Below, piece by piece: positions 49,536-63,573 of a stretch of 64,000 nt of DNA; the first letter of the stretch is position 1; each line of letters starts with the position of its first letter. The translations under genes were made by a program, and so were the position numbers. The DNA comes from Homarus americanus (lineage: Eukaryota; Arthropoda; Malacostraca; Decapoda; Nephropidae), in assembly GCF_018991925.1 (NCBI RefSeq), contig NW_024735304.1:1-64000 (forward strand), written 5' to 3'. The notes under the pieces were generated by a model. The model did no database searches. It was not told the origin of the DNA and saw only the letters and a list, made by a program, of their open reading frames with translations.

Positions 49536-49912
49536 ACCACGTGAGGACCTTCAAATCAACACCCGAGGACGAGTTACTACACCACGTGAACACCACACCT
49601 TCCGGTGTCCCCATGACCACGTGAGGTCCTTCATATCAACACCCGAGGACGAGTTACTGCACCACGTGAACACCACACCACCCGATGTCCCATGGCCAGC
49701 CCAGGCCCGGGCCATCAACTGTAAACTATAATTTGTATGTTCAATTCATGTTCCTTCTCCTTTCAGTAATAAAAGCTTTTGTTAAACGACCCACCTACCC
49801 CATGTCTTTGTATGTAATAAGTCATGTTTGTCCAATGATTATTTTCAGCCTTCGGGCTGCAGAACTTTTTCAATAAACCGTTAATTATTATTATTACACA
49901 CACACACACAAT
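49533..49912 (+). mobile_element. Short non-LTR retroelement with LINE-like 3' end (copy 2)
   Basis: The head has two modules (starting ATGACCACGTGAGG at 49532 and 49612), then GCCCGGGCCATCAACTG, the common body, a hairpin at 49846-49859 (CAGCC, TTCG, GGCTG), AATAAACCGTTAATTATT, a short TTA tail and ACACACACACAC (49897-49910). AC repeats border both ends. It is close to copy 1 over the body. No protein-coding capacity. Confidence 0.82.
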
Positions 49913-51007
49913 CTATGTATGAAACATTGTGGTATAAACACGCAGCGTCTAAGTTTTCTTGACTAAAGTTAATCAGAGTTGACGTACCTGAAGGCAGATA
50001 AGCACTAAGAAGCATCTATCTATCTATCTATAAGTATTCCAATTTCTTCACAAACATTACCTTTATAGAAAAGTATTATTAAAAAGCATTAGTCATGATA
50101 CATCTTACTGAATAGTTAATGAACTTTTATTCCATCTGCCTTTATGTGTTCAATCATTTCTATAAGATATTTCCCCCAAGAAAGGTAAACAGGAGCAGAG
50201 ATGTAATTCTTGATACCAGACATAATACTTAATAGTTAATTAAACGTTATTGTATATATGTTTCTTTAAGTGTATTCCCCGCTGAGTTACAAGTTTATGT
50301 TCTAAATTCCCATCAAGAGACGTTCAGAATACTGCAGCAAATATTCTTTCATCTCGTGACAGATTTGTACCCAAGAAAGTTGATACCGAGTAAATTGTAT
50401 ATTTTTTTCTTATTATTGAAGATATGTTCACAAACTGCTGAAAAAAATATATAACAGAATCCGCCTGAGCAGGAGGCAAGGAAATTACTTTATAGATTTT
50501 TACTTTTCATTCAACGACGTATCATGGCCACACTCTGAGTTTTCCAATAATATAGAAATAAACATTTAATATTTTATAAATGCGGTGGCGTCACGGGGGA
50601 GAGGGGGGGGAGGGAGGCGTGGGCTCTCGTGCAAGGAAAGTGGTATTGTGGTCCCCCAGCTGCCTGTGATGTACTCCCAACTTACTATTTCCCCTTAGAA
50701 AAGTTAAATTCCGCAACAGATAGAGTGAAATCAATTAAACATTTGTCGTCTGTCAAGGAGAATCAACTTGGTATGCAGAGGGACTTGGCGGGAAGCTTGG
50801 TGAGTCAGTATGGTGGCTGAGAGTCATGTTATATCCGGCGTGCGAGAGTTGAGGATACGAGGAAATGTGTGAGCATGTATTATATTTTTGTGCTTGGTAC
50901 CTTAGTCCTCTTCTATCATTTTCCACTCTTAGCCTCCCTATTCTTTCCCTCTTCTTCACTTATTTGAGGCTTCTGTATACATTGATTCATCCCCACACAA
51001 CAGAGAG

Positions 51008-51012
<5 letters not shown>
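49913..51012. other. AT-rich unique DNA
   Basis: A short (ATCT)n lies at 50017-50035 and G-rich sequence at about 50595-50615. No gene was recognised. Confidence 0.5.

Positions 51013-51071
<59 letters not shown>
51013..51071. repeat. (GA)n microsatellite
   Basis: About 29 GA units. Confidence 0.95.
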
Positions 51072-51072
<1 letters not shown>

Positions 51073-51480
51073 CATTTTATACTGACTGACCAAGAGATAC
51101 ATTCTCACCAGACCTTCACAAACCAGTCTGCACTCAAACTCAATTTACGATTCAATATTTTCATTATTCATGATCTTACACAACATTCTACATTTACTAT
51201 TTGATTAAAAAGAGAAAAGTTTGCCCAGCACACCTGCACGGTACACCGGGCCACCCTCTCACCATCAAGCACCACGTCGCTCAACATATCAGCTGTTGTT
51301 TGTTTACATTGGTGCGGGCACGCGTACACACCTCCTCATAGCTGCCCTGTTAGTGTTACAAGCGCTTAAGGGCCACCTTGGGAGTGGGTACGTGCTTGTA
51401 AAGTATAGTGGTGTATAATAATAAGAAGAATAATAGTATTAATAATGATAATGACAATAATCAAAATAATATCATGGAAA
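51072..51480. other. Unique spacer
   Basis: No recognisable feature before the (TAA)n array. Confidence 0.45.
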
Positions 51481-51491
51481 TAATAATAATA

Positions 51492-51582
<91 letters not shown>
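51481..51582. repeat. (TAA)n microsatellite
   Basis: About 30 units with rare interruptions. It is not joined to a family A 3' end, but a truncated family B LINE starts about 50 bases later. Confidence 0.95.
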
Positions 51583-51635
51583 TCTTACGATCTTTGGTTA
51601 CACCACTGAGCCTATATAAAATTTTAAACTATCAC

Positions 51636-52935
51636 ATATCTGAGCTCCGCCGTTTTGGCTGCCCCCCAAAATTGATCGCCGTTGTGAGGCAACTCCACGA
51701 TGGCATGAACGGCAGTGTCCTGCACAATAGCACCCAGTCTGAGTTCTTCCCCATCCAAACGGGGGTAAAACAAGGATGTGTACTGGCACCAACTCTCTTT
51801 TCTTGGCTGCCTTCCTTACTCGTGCCAGTGCCAATTTAGCCGGCGGGGTGGACATCGAGTACCGGATGAAGGGTCTTTTCGACATAAGACGACTCCAGGC
51901 AGGAACAAAGATATCGGCAGTTTCCATTACTGAACTCCAGTATGCAGATGACCTCACCCTACAGGAGATCCTGAACACCTACGCAGATGCTTATGCACAC
52001 TTCGGCCTTGAGATGAGTGTACGTAAGACTCAGATCATCTTCCAGCCTGCTCCTGGTTCAGCCACACCTTCACCATCCATCCAGCTGACGGCCTCACCCT
52101 CTCTAATGTTACCCACTTTCAGTATCGAGGCTCCTACCTGTCCACCACCGCGGACATCAATGAAGAGATTCAACATCAGATCAGATGTGCATCTCAGACC
52201 CTTGGCAGACTCCGTACCCCTGTCTTCAGACGGAGGGAGCTGAAATTATCTACAAAGTTGCACGTATATCGAGCAGTGGTTCCACCCACAGTGCTATATG
52301 GCAACATACAGGAGGCACTTCAATTCACTTTAAAACATTCACCAACGTAGTCTACGTTCCATCCTCCGAGTTCGCTGGGAAGACAAGAGAATAAATGCCA
52401 GTATTTTCGCTGACATCAACTGTAGGAGCATCAAGACTACCATTATCCATGAACAACTACATTGGACTGGCCATGTTTCCCGCATGGACGACAGTAGACT
52501 GGCAAAGCAACTATTTTACAATCGCTTAAACGAATGGTAAACGTAACGCTGACGGGCAACGGAAATGGTATCAGGATAGTCTTACGACAAACCTGAAAAA
52601 GTGCCAAATCGACCCCCCTCACCTGGGAGACGATTACTCCACACTGTAACGCTTGGAGGATCATCACACGGGAAGGTGTCGATACTTTCTAGTTAGCCTG
52701 ACTGCAAACTGAGGCAGACAAGCGCCAGCGCAGGAAAGACGCTGCCGCTGCCCCTTCCGCACTAGATGTATCCCTCCACACGTGCAACATCTTTGGACGA
52801 CCCTGCCGTCCCCGTATCGGCCTCTCTAGTCACCTCAGAGCTCACAAACAAAGGTGACATCCTAAAATAACTCATATCATTGTATCATAGCTGGATGATC
52901 GTCATACACAATTCCGAGTGACAGAAAAATAGTAA

Positions 52936-52938
<3 letters not shown>
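51636..52938 (+). mobile_element. Family B (RTE-like) LINE, copy C
   Basis: It begins inside the reverse transcriptase (ELRRFGCPPKLIAVVRQLHD), then EFFPIQTGVKQGCVLAPTLF (51742-51800), SITELQYADDLTL (51925-51960), a deletion of the THTDHDL codons, the thumb region with lesions, and a C-terminal Cys/His motif at about 52770-52850 (HTCNIFGRPC...SSHLRAHKQR, stop). The 3' end is ATTCCGAGTGACAG plus a TAG-like tail that merges with (GT)n. It is frameshifted in several places. Confidence 0.82.
51640..52243 (+). pseudogene. Family B LINE reverse transcriptase fragment, copy C
   Basis: Two overlapping open segments (to 51839 and from 51776) together carry the GVKQGCVLAPTLF palm motif and the ELQYADDLTL catalytic motif. 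A frameshift lies at about 51800-51830. In full relatives these belong to one ORF2. Confidence 0.72.

Positions 52939-52997
<59 letters not shown>
52939..52997. repeat. (GT)n microsatellite
   Basis: About 29 units directly following the family B 3' end. Confidence 0.95.
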
Positions 52998-53002
<5 letters not shown>

Positions 53003-54384
53003 TCCATAACTATTATAAAATCAGTCATTAATGTGGTGAAGAAAACGGGTGAAACATCCTTGAACTTATTAGTCACATAAAGAACTAATAGCAGGTAAGT
53101 CACTATGCGCTATTAAGAAGAATTTGGCTTAATGATATAAACTTATCATGATTACAAGGGATAAACTGCTCCAGTCGTTATAAGTCTTTGATACGAAGTT
53201 ATACATAAGGGGTTAGTGATCTCTCTCTAAGCGTTCAGTTCTTAGGTTGGGCTGTAGTGGTGAAGGTCATGAGGCGTATTTATGAATGGAGCTTGAAGTA
53301 GGTAGGAAGAGGTGACGGTGTTAAGGGTTATGTGATTAATAGTCTCAGAGTTACAGACAATTCTTGTGACTTGTATAATTACTTCCCAGAATAATACTCC
53401 GTACGTGTTTCTATACTTATGTTGTCCTGTTTGTAATCACACTGGAGCTACTGTACACGCCAGCTGTCACCTTAGATACCCTCAACTATTTACGGTGCTT
53501 CGTTAGTCACGTGCTTAACATGATCACTTCCTTCAAATGACGAGTATATACATAACTATAATAACTTAACAAGGTCAACAGTAAATTGAGGAATATTAAA
53601 CAGGGTTAGAATGGACATATGACCATAACTCCACAGGTTTTGAAATGAAACTGATTTCGTTTTAATTAATTGAATACCAAAACTGAATTTTCTGATGTTA
53701 AAAAATATTTGTTATTATGTAACAAAATAGTTTAGATACTCCTTTGAAATGTAAAAAGGTGAAGGTTTAGAGAATGTGACGTAGAATGCTGACCTCAGCA
53801 AATACATGTAAAAGTTCAGAGAAATCTTTGATTATTCATGTTATTTTTTATTGTAAAGTAACCTGAAGTATTGTATAAGCAAGTAAAATGATTGATTATA
53901 ACTTTGAAATAATTTTTAAGTTTCAAATTGTTGTAATTCAATTAGAAAATGTTTAAAGTAAGTAAATATCTTATCTCATGATACTAAATTATTGTTATAA
54001 ACATATGAATTCCTCAGTAAATAAGAGGTTACCTTTTCAAATAGTAATTACAAGATAAATTGATTACCGTAGATTATGATGACATTATAGATAACTTATA
54101 AATAATTAAGACTATTTCATATATTGGTGAGATAAGGAGAGAAAAGTTAGGATAAATGAAGAGTAAATTTGTGAAATGGTCCGAATGAGTGATTATTGAA
54201 AATGTAACAGGTTTAGGAAGACGGATAATGATTTATAAACTTGGAAATAATAAGTGAAAAAATTATATATTAAAGAAATATATATAAATATTTAACATAA
54301 TTAAACTGAGACTGTGTGAATTATTAATATAGATGAGAAGAATTTTTAACCAGTAAACGAGCAGAGCCAGACCGAGAGGGAACA
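52998..54384. other. AT-rich unique DNA
   Basis: No repeat, RNA or coding signature was recognised. Confidence 0.55.
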
Positions 54385-54713
54385 GTCTAAGGCAGTGTTT
54401 TTCAAACTTTTTTTACTGCGACCCACAGCCAGAACAACAATTTGAATTGCGACCCATTAAACCTAAGTGTAATGATATGAAATGAGTAAATCAAAGACAA
54501 ACACTGTTCACAATTTTCCTTTATTTAGCATCGACAAAATTCATGTAAATTTCTCATGATCCATTTATATTTGAATTATATGTATCCAATTGTATGAAAA
54601 TAAAAATATTCTGATTTATTTTCGCGACCCATTTTTATTTTGCGACCCAATTTATTTATTTCGCGACCCACTGAAGGGTCGGGACCCATAGTTTGAAAAC
54701 CCCTGGTCTAAGG
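54385..54713. mobile_element. hAT-type MITE with 8-bp target duplication
   Basis: The element spans 54393-54705 (313 bp). It starts CAGTGTTTTTCAAACT and its right end, read inward, is CAGGGGTTTTCAAACT (14 of 16 identical). The 8-bp direct repeat GTCTAAGG lies at 54385-54392 and 54706-54713, the length expected for hAT transposases. Inside, GCGACCCA recurs near both ends, a common subterminal pattern in hAT relatives. No transposase is encoded. Confidence 0.92.
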
Positions 54714-57424
<2,711 letters not shown>

Positions 57425-58384
57425 ACACACACGACCACTCCCTCCTTCCCTTCCTAATGCTTATATTTCTGTAATTCAACAAGGAAGAGAGAGAGTTTCT
57501 GTAACATACGTAAGCACACACAGGTACACAAATAGACAAACATTACAACTAAGAACCTGTAAGCTGACGAAGAGATGTGAGAGGGAATGAGTCGAGAAGT
57601 ATGAGGAATGAAGGAGGTGAATGATGATGAGGTTCAACTATAGGAGTCTTACCGGGGGTGACGTTGGCATGAGAGACTGGACAGTGTTGCTACTCTGGTT
57701 AGAAAAGATGTGTAATGGAGTGACAAAAACCAATGTAAAGTAGAAGTAGAGAAGTTACTCCTTTAGACTACCCATATCATTCTTCCACGCCATGACTCGC
57801 ACGTCCGTTTCGTAATTAAAAACGTTCTCAATCGATTTCTTCTTTCAATATTTCCTTGACACTCTCTTCTTTCAATAATTTGCAAGGACATATTTCATTC
57901 ATTATTTCCCATTTTTCCCATCAATAAAACATAGACGTCTTTACCTCTTAATTATTTCGTAAAGGTTAATTTCTATGAATGGTCTTGCTTGGCCTCCTTT
58001 CATTATTAAAAATACTCAAAATCATGTAATGGTTTTATTTTTCAAAGACCAGCCAGATGATCACCTTTGTCTTCACCACCTCTCAAAAATAATTTCTTTT
58101 GATGCTTCCTAAAATAATGTATTTTTCATCTCAATATCTCAATGTTTATTATTTTTATACATCCGGTTTAAACATACCATGCAGGGTAACACCACCACTC
58201 AAATCACCTGATAACAAAATACTTTAACACGGTTTATCATTATGTGTGATTTTCTGCTCAAGTAAAAGTACAGGAATGATCTGTCTGAGAGAGAGAGAGA
58301 GAGAGAAAATGCGTGTGTGTGTGTGTGTGTGTGTGTTTTGGACCATAGTACTAGTCAGGGCTACCAGTGTTAAAGTAACGTTCA
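57425..58384. other. Unique DNA with minor (GA)n and (GT)n
   Basis: (GA)n at 58288-58304 and (GT)n at 58312-58334. No gene was recognised. Confidence 0.5.
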
Positions 58385-58835
58385 AGCTGTAGTAGTTAGC
58401 TGTCAGTTTGTTTAAGCTTCAATAAAACTAATAAAATATAATGTTAACCAAGTAATAGTTAGTTGTCGGATTTAAGCTTAGAACTCATATAAAACAGCTT
58501 TAACCCAGTGATAATGAGTTTTTTGGTTGTTTAAGCTTAAAACAACGTTAACTCAGAGAAAGTTGTCAGGCTGTTTAAGCTTAGAAAAACGTTAACCCAG
58601 CGAAAGTTGTCAGGTTGTTTAAGCTTAGAACAGTATTAACTCAATTATGGTTAATTGTCAGGTTGTTAAGCGTAGAACAACATTAACCCAGTGAAAGTTG
58701 TCAGGTTACATTAGCTTAGAACAATATTAACCCAGTGATACTTAGTTGTCAGGTTGTTTAAGATAAAAAAGAGTCATGAAAAAGTGAAAAACTATAACCA
58801 AGTGATAATTGTCAGGTGGTTGAGAGCTTTTTAAC
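58385..58835. repeat. Diverged minisatellite of about 45-50 bp
   Basis: GTTGTCAGGTTGTTTAAGCT and AACAACGTTAACCCAGTGA blocks alternate about nine times with variable length and point changes. It is older than the other minisatellites in the window. Confidence 0.8.
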
Positions 58836-60333
58836 CGCTGAATAAACTAAAGACTCCGTACAAGTTATTTATGAGTGACATCCATAACGCACTACTCTAC
58901 ACACCTGCCCTTGATGTATGTTGGGCCCCCTCTCTCTCTCTGCAGTAGACTCCATACTAACACTGATAATTCCTGTGTAAATTATTAAGGACGCAGACAA
59001 ACCAATTTTCCCCGTGCAAAAAGAACCAGCTTTGCCCGTTATGATTTTTGCACTTATTAATGACTGAGTGAACTTTCCAGCAGGAGAGACACGCAGAAAA
59101 AAACAATATATATTTTTTTCATTATTCCCGCTGATGTATGACGCACGGAGAAACATTATGTATCTGGATTCTTAAAGGCTCGTAAGTTAGACATTTTTGT
59201 ATACCCGTAACTAGACCCTGAAAAACACATCTAACTTGTTTACTGAACCTGACACACAAAGATGAATTTTCAATGATTTTTACGTTGTATATGATTTTTA
59301 TTTTCCATTGGAGGTTGGAAACTTTAAGCTATGATATACTGTGGTTGTCAACACGAGGTCAGGAAAACAGAGATTCGATTTTGACTCGATGGGGTCATTC
59401 CTCATCTCGCAAGTGTAAACAAAAAATTTAAACGCCTGAATCTTTGCACTTCAAGAATCTAACTTGTCGCTGAAGTTAAATAAACTACAATACTCGTGAA
59501 ATTTATTTTTTTTTCTGTGCCAGCAAAAGTATATTTAAGTTTCTTATTTTTTCCAGAACCTTAATGAATCAACTATGTTTATAAAGTGTTTTACTCTTAA
59601 TTATTTATTTGATCGTTTTACGGTTTAAGTTCCTTTCGACAATAAAACAATATAGTATATACTTGTCTCAACAGTTAAGAGTGTATGAATAGGAAGAAAA
59701 AAATATTATACATTTGTAAATACACCCTAAGCTATTTAGAGCTTTAAAATATAATAATTTTCTTTGCATAAGTAGAAAACATTTATCATTTTAATGTTTC
59801 ACCTTTTTTTTATTCTTTTAATGGGACTTTAATGACGGCAACCTATTAACAATAATAAAAAAAAACATTCTGCTTTTCTTAATATCAAGGAAAATTTATG
59901 AAAATTTCGACCAGTTTTTGTAGAGGCTTAATGAATCTCACCTTTTTTTTTCAGCATATATTAAACAGGAGACTTTTTGTAAACTTTTGTAACGGGAACA
60001 ACTAGGAGTGGGTAAGACTTTGATAATGGGAAATATTTAAACATAAGAGAAGAGGATTAATGGAGAGAGAGACATTCAAGGTACAAGTAATGAATGGTGA
60101 AAGGAGGAGCAGGAGACAATTAAAAAAGACGTTGTTTTCCTGTTAAAAATTATATTTGAGCTGAAATTAAATATTTATTCGTATACTAATGTTAATATGT
60201 GAAGCCTTTTTTCTAATTATAATGGGCGGGTTACGCCTACACACACACACACGACAGGAGGGGTATTAAGAATGATGGAAAAGAAATAGTTACATGTTTA
60301 TAATGAAAAGTAAGGATTTGTAGAAATAAGATT
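58836..60333. other. AT-rich unique DNA
   Basis: A 95-codon minus frame (58869-59156) has no recognisable motif. Nothing else was seen. Confidence 0.5.
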
Positions 60334-60640
60334 AGAAGAAGAAGAAGAAGAAGAAGAAGAAGAAGAAGAAGAAGAAGAAGAAGAAGAAGAAGAAGAAGAA
60401 GAAGAAAAGAAGAAGAAGAAGAAGAAGAAGAAGAAGAAGAAGAAGAAGAAGAAGAAAGAGAAGAAAGAAGAAGAAGAAGAAGAAGAAGAAGAAGAAGAAG
60501 AAGAAGAAGAAGAAGAAGAAGAAGAAGAAGAAGAAGAAGAAGAAGAAGAAGAAGAAGAAGAAGAAGAAGAAGAAGAAGAAGAAGAAGAAGAAGAAGAAGA
60601 AGAAGAAGAAGAAGAAGAAGAAGAAGAAGAAGAAGAAGAA
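60334..60640. repeat. (GAA)n microsatellite, about 102 units
   Basis: Three small interruptions (about 60405, 60456 and 60466) shift the register. GAA/TTC arrays of this length are known to form triplex structures in other systems. The poly-Leu and poly-Ser minus frames are by-products. Confidence 0.95.
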
Positions 60641-60796
60641 CGGTGGAGGGAGAAAAGAGAATAAGACAGAAAGTGGAAAGAAGTAAAAGGGACTCCATAA
60701 ATCTCTGACAAACTCTCTCCTTTACGTTTTCTTTATCTCTCTTACCTTCTCACTCTCACTCTCACACACTCTTTCACTCTCTAACTTATTCTGTCA

Positions 60797-60839
<43 letters not shown>

Positions 60840-61240
60840 AATTAAAATCTTTCCCGCTAATTCTTTTTTTTCAATATCTCTCTCACAGACATTTTTTTCT
60901 CTCATTTCTCACAACAGGGGAATCCATCGCAGCCCCGGAAGAGGTAGAGAACACAGTCAATGAACTTATGGTATTCATACAAGGCTCCACCATAAGAAAT
61001 CATACAAAGCTCCACAACCAGTTAGGCTCCACCACAAGCAATCATACAAGGCTCCACTGCTAGTTAGGTTCGATCATGCAATACTATATAGCAAATCTTC
61101 CTCCCCTGTAGTCACACAGATCACCACACGCAGTCATGCAGTGATAGTGTTGTCTGCATGATTACCTAAATGACTTGCCTCCTCGATTTCCCTCGCTTCG
61201 GTCTATCACACTTACTATTTAAGCTTGTCATTTAGTTACG
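60641..61240. other. Unique DNA with (CT)n
   Basis: (CT)n at about 60800-60836. At 60970-61075 AATCATACAAGGCTCCAC recurs three times, a small decayed tandem repeat. Confidence 0.55.
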
Positions 61241-61354
<114 letters not shown>

Positions 61355-61942
61355 CACCCAGATTCGAAGCTCATTGCTCATATCAACTCGTCTATTGCGT
61401 TTTTACTAAAGTTTACATTCCCACCACCTGGTTTATATAGCTGGCACCTGGGTCATATGTGTATTACCTACAATATACATCTGCCACTTCACTATAGTTA
61501 CGATCATCGACAAACGTCTTTAGTGATGTGAAGAAAAAAAGGAAAAATGTAAGATTGTTTTTAGGTGGCGGAAGACTTACTCTTTAATCGAGAGAGGTTT
61601 TAACCCTTTGGCTGAGGGAGGTTACCCTAAGCTAGAACAGAATGGTAGGTGCGGGAATCACAACGAAAGGGTTAAAGAAGAGCACGGGTGTTAGGTGCTT
61701 GGGAAGACGTGAAAAGGTAATGTAGTTTCAAGTTTAGCCGCAGAGAGAGGTGTTGATAACTTCTAGCAATGAGGCGTGTTACAGAGACAGACAGACAGAC
61801 AGACAGAGAAAAGAGAGATGGTGACACCTAGTAATAATATGTGTGCGAGAGAGAGGGTGAAGGGGGTGTGTGAGTTGAGTTAATGCAGCGTGAGATAAAC
61901 CAGGGTGGAGTATAAAGTAAACTCTATAATTTGAGTTGAAGT
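61355..61942. other. Unique DNA with (CAGA)n
   Basis: (CAGA)n at 61786-61806. No gene was recognised. Confidence 0.5.

Positions 61943-61970
<28 letters not shown>
61943..61970. repeat. (AC)n upstream of short retroelement
   Basis: About 14 AC units, then a short TATG/TA run. Confidence 0.95.
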
Positions 61971-61973
<3 letters not shown>

Positions 61974-61988
61974 GTATATATATATAAT

Positions 61989-62684
61989 CCTTGACCACCA
62001 GAGGGTCAAGACCTGTCGGGCGCCCGCTCCTGCTGCGGCAGTTGCCCCCGGCCAATGTTGGCCCTAAATCCCTCTCCTCGACCCATCCTCACCACCGGGA
62101 TATCAACATAATCCCGTCAAAAGTAACAATTTCGTTTCGGAAAGAAGTGGGATCAGTGTTGATCAGTGATGAACAGCGCTTAAGCCAGTGAATTCAGCGT
62201 TAGACAGTACCAGCAAGAGCCGTGACCCACCAGTGAGGTCCACACCCAGAGATAAGCGCCCCTGGGAACCCAAAACTCTTCTGACCAGGTGGTGTTAATC
62301 AGTCCACTCCTGGAACAACCGTGGGTAGGCGTTACATCTGACCATAAGATAACACAACACCACTTACCAGAGAGTGAGACACTGTGACACCACCCCACAC
62401 CACTCGGGTCTCCATGACCACGTGAGGTCCTACATGTCAACACCTGAGGACGAGTTACTGCACCACGTGGCCTACATGACCTCACACAGTAGGGCAAGAT
62501 ACCAGCCCGGGCCATCAACTGTAAATTATAATTTGTATGTTCGATTCATGTTCCTTCTCCTTTTAGTAATGAAAGCCTTTGTTAAACGACCCAACTACCC
62601 CATGTCTTTATATGCAATAAGACATTTCTGTCCAATGTAAATTTTCAACCTTCGGGTTTCTGAACGTTTTCAATAAACCGTTAA

Positions 62685-62728
<44 letters not shown>
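61989..62728 (+). mobile_element. Short non-LTR retroelement with LINE-like 3' end (copy 3, possibly with longer 5' part)
   Basis: Certain part, about 62390-62728: one 80-bp module (CCATGACCACGTGAGGTCC at about 62411), GCCCGGGCCATCAACTG, common body, hairpin at 62646-62658 (AACC, TTCG, GGTT), AATAAACCGTTAATCATT and (TTA)n. The hairpin differs from copies 1 and 2 by a paired G-C to A-T change. The 400 bp before it (61989-62390) is GC-richer than its surroundings and might be the original 5' region, since the element otherwise begins abruptly. That part is inference. Confidence 0.7.
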
Positions 62729-62729
<1 letters not shown>

Positions 62730-63130
62730 GTACTATTAGTAGTAGTAGTATTAGTAGTAGTAGTGACTTTTGGGGGAGGCTGGAGGCCGCGTAGTAGTAG
62801 CTCTCTGCTTAGGTCGGCATTGCTTTGCCTCAGGGGAACGAGAGGATTGGCCCCATAGCCGACAACAATTGCAGATATTGACTATGAGGCAACAGTCACT
62901 GAATGCTGCATAGATCTGCGGCTCAACTAACTCAACACAGCTAGGATAGCTACTTATGTATTAGGATATTTAATTTTAAGGTAATAAAATGGAGGCGAAG
63001 GTGTGGCTATTGGGGAAGGCTGGAAGCCACGTAAGAGAGTGTAGTAGCAGTAGCCCGTGTCCTGCTCTCTTTTTAGGTCTGCTTTGCTCTGCCTCAGGGG
63101 AACGAGACCAGTAACTGTATTAATAAGTTT
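62729..63130. repeat. Two diverged copies of a 90-bp sequence
   Basis: GGGGGAGGCTGGAGGCCGCG ... TTTGCCTCAGGGGAACGAGA (about 62769-62851) and GGGGAAGGCTGGAAGCCACG ... TCTGCCTCAGGGGAACGAGA (about 63018-63107) are about 250 bases apart in the same orientation. The family is unknown. A TAG/TAGT-rich run precedes the first. Confidence 0.7.
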
Positions 63131-63573
63131 GCATCTGTGCTATTGTGTGTATATGTTGTACATGAAAAAGCATAATTCATACTATATAAGCCTCACCATA
63201 GTCTATTCTCTTTAATCATTTCACTAATATTACCTTACTTAACTAGGTAGTCTCTTGATGTTCACTGTTACTTATACAGATATATAAATCACTCCATTTA
63301 TATACGATTTAAAGAGAAAATTAAAACATTCCTCTTTCGCATCCGCTGAAATTTAATACATATATTTAAAATGTATTTATATTAAAACTCATTTTCTTCA
63401 ACGCAAATAATCTAAACTGTTTTGCATTTTATATATTTTTGCTAATTCAAAAAACAGGTAAAGAACCCAATTCTCGTTAAGCATTTGATGGTCTTGTCGA
63501 CTGTCCTTGGTCCACTTAAATTATTGTTTCCTACTGTTGTATACCTGTGTTGTCCTGACACATGCTGAGCTGC
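63131..63573. other. AT-rich unique DNA
   Basis: No feature recognised. Confidence 0.5.

Noticed and set aside
60237..60711. Poly-Leu and poly-Ser minus-strand frames
   Set aside because: Translation of (GAA)n with three small interruptions.
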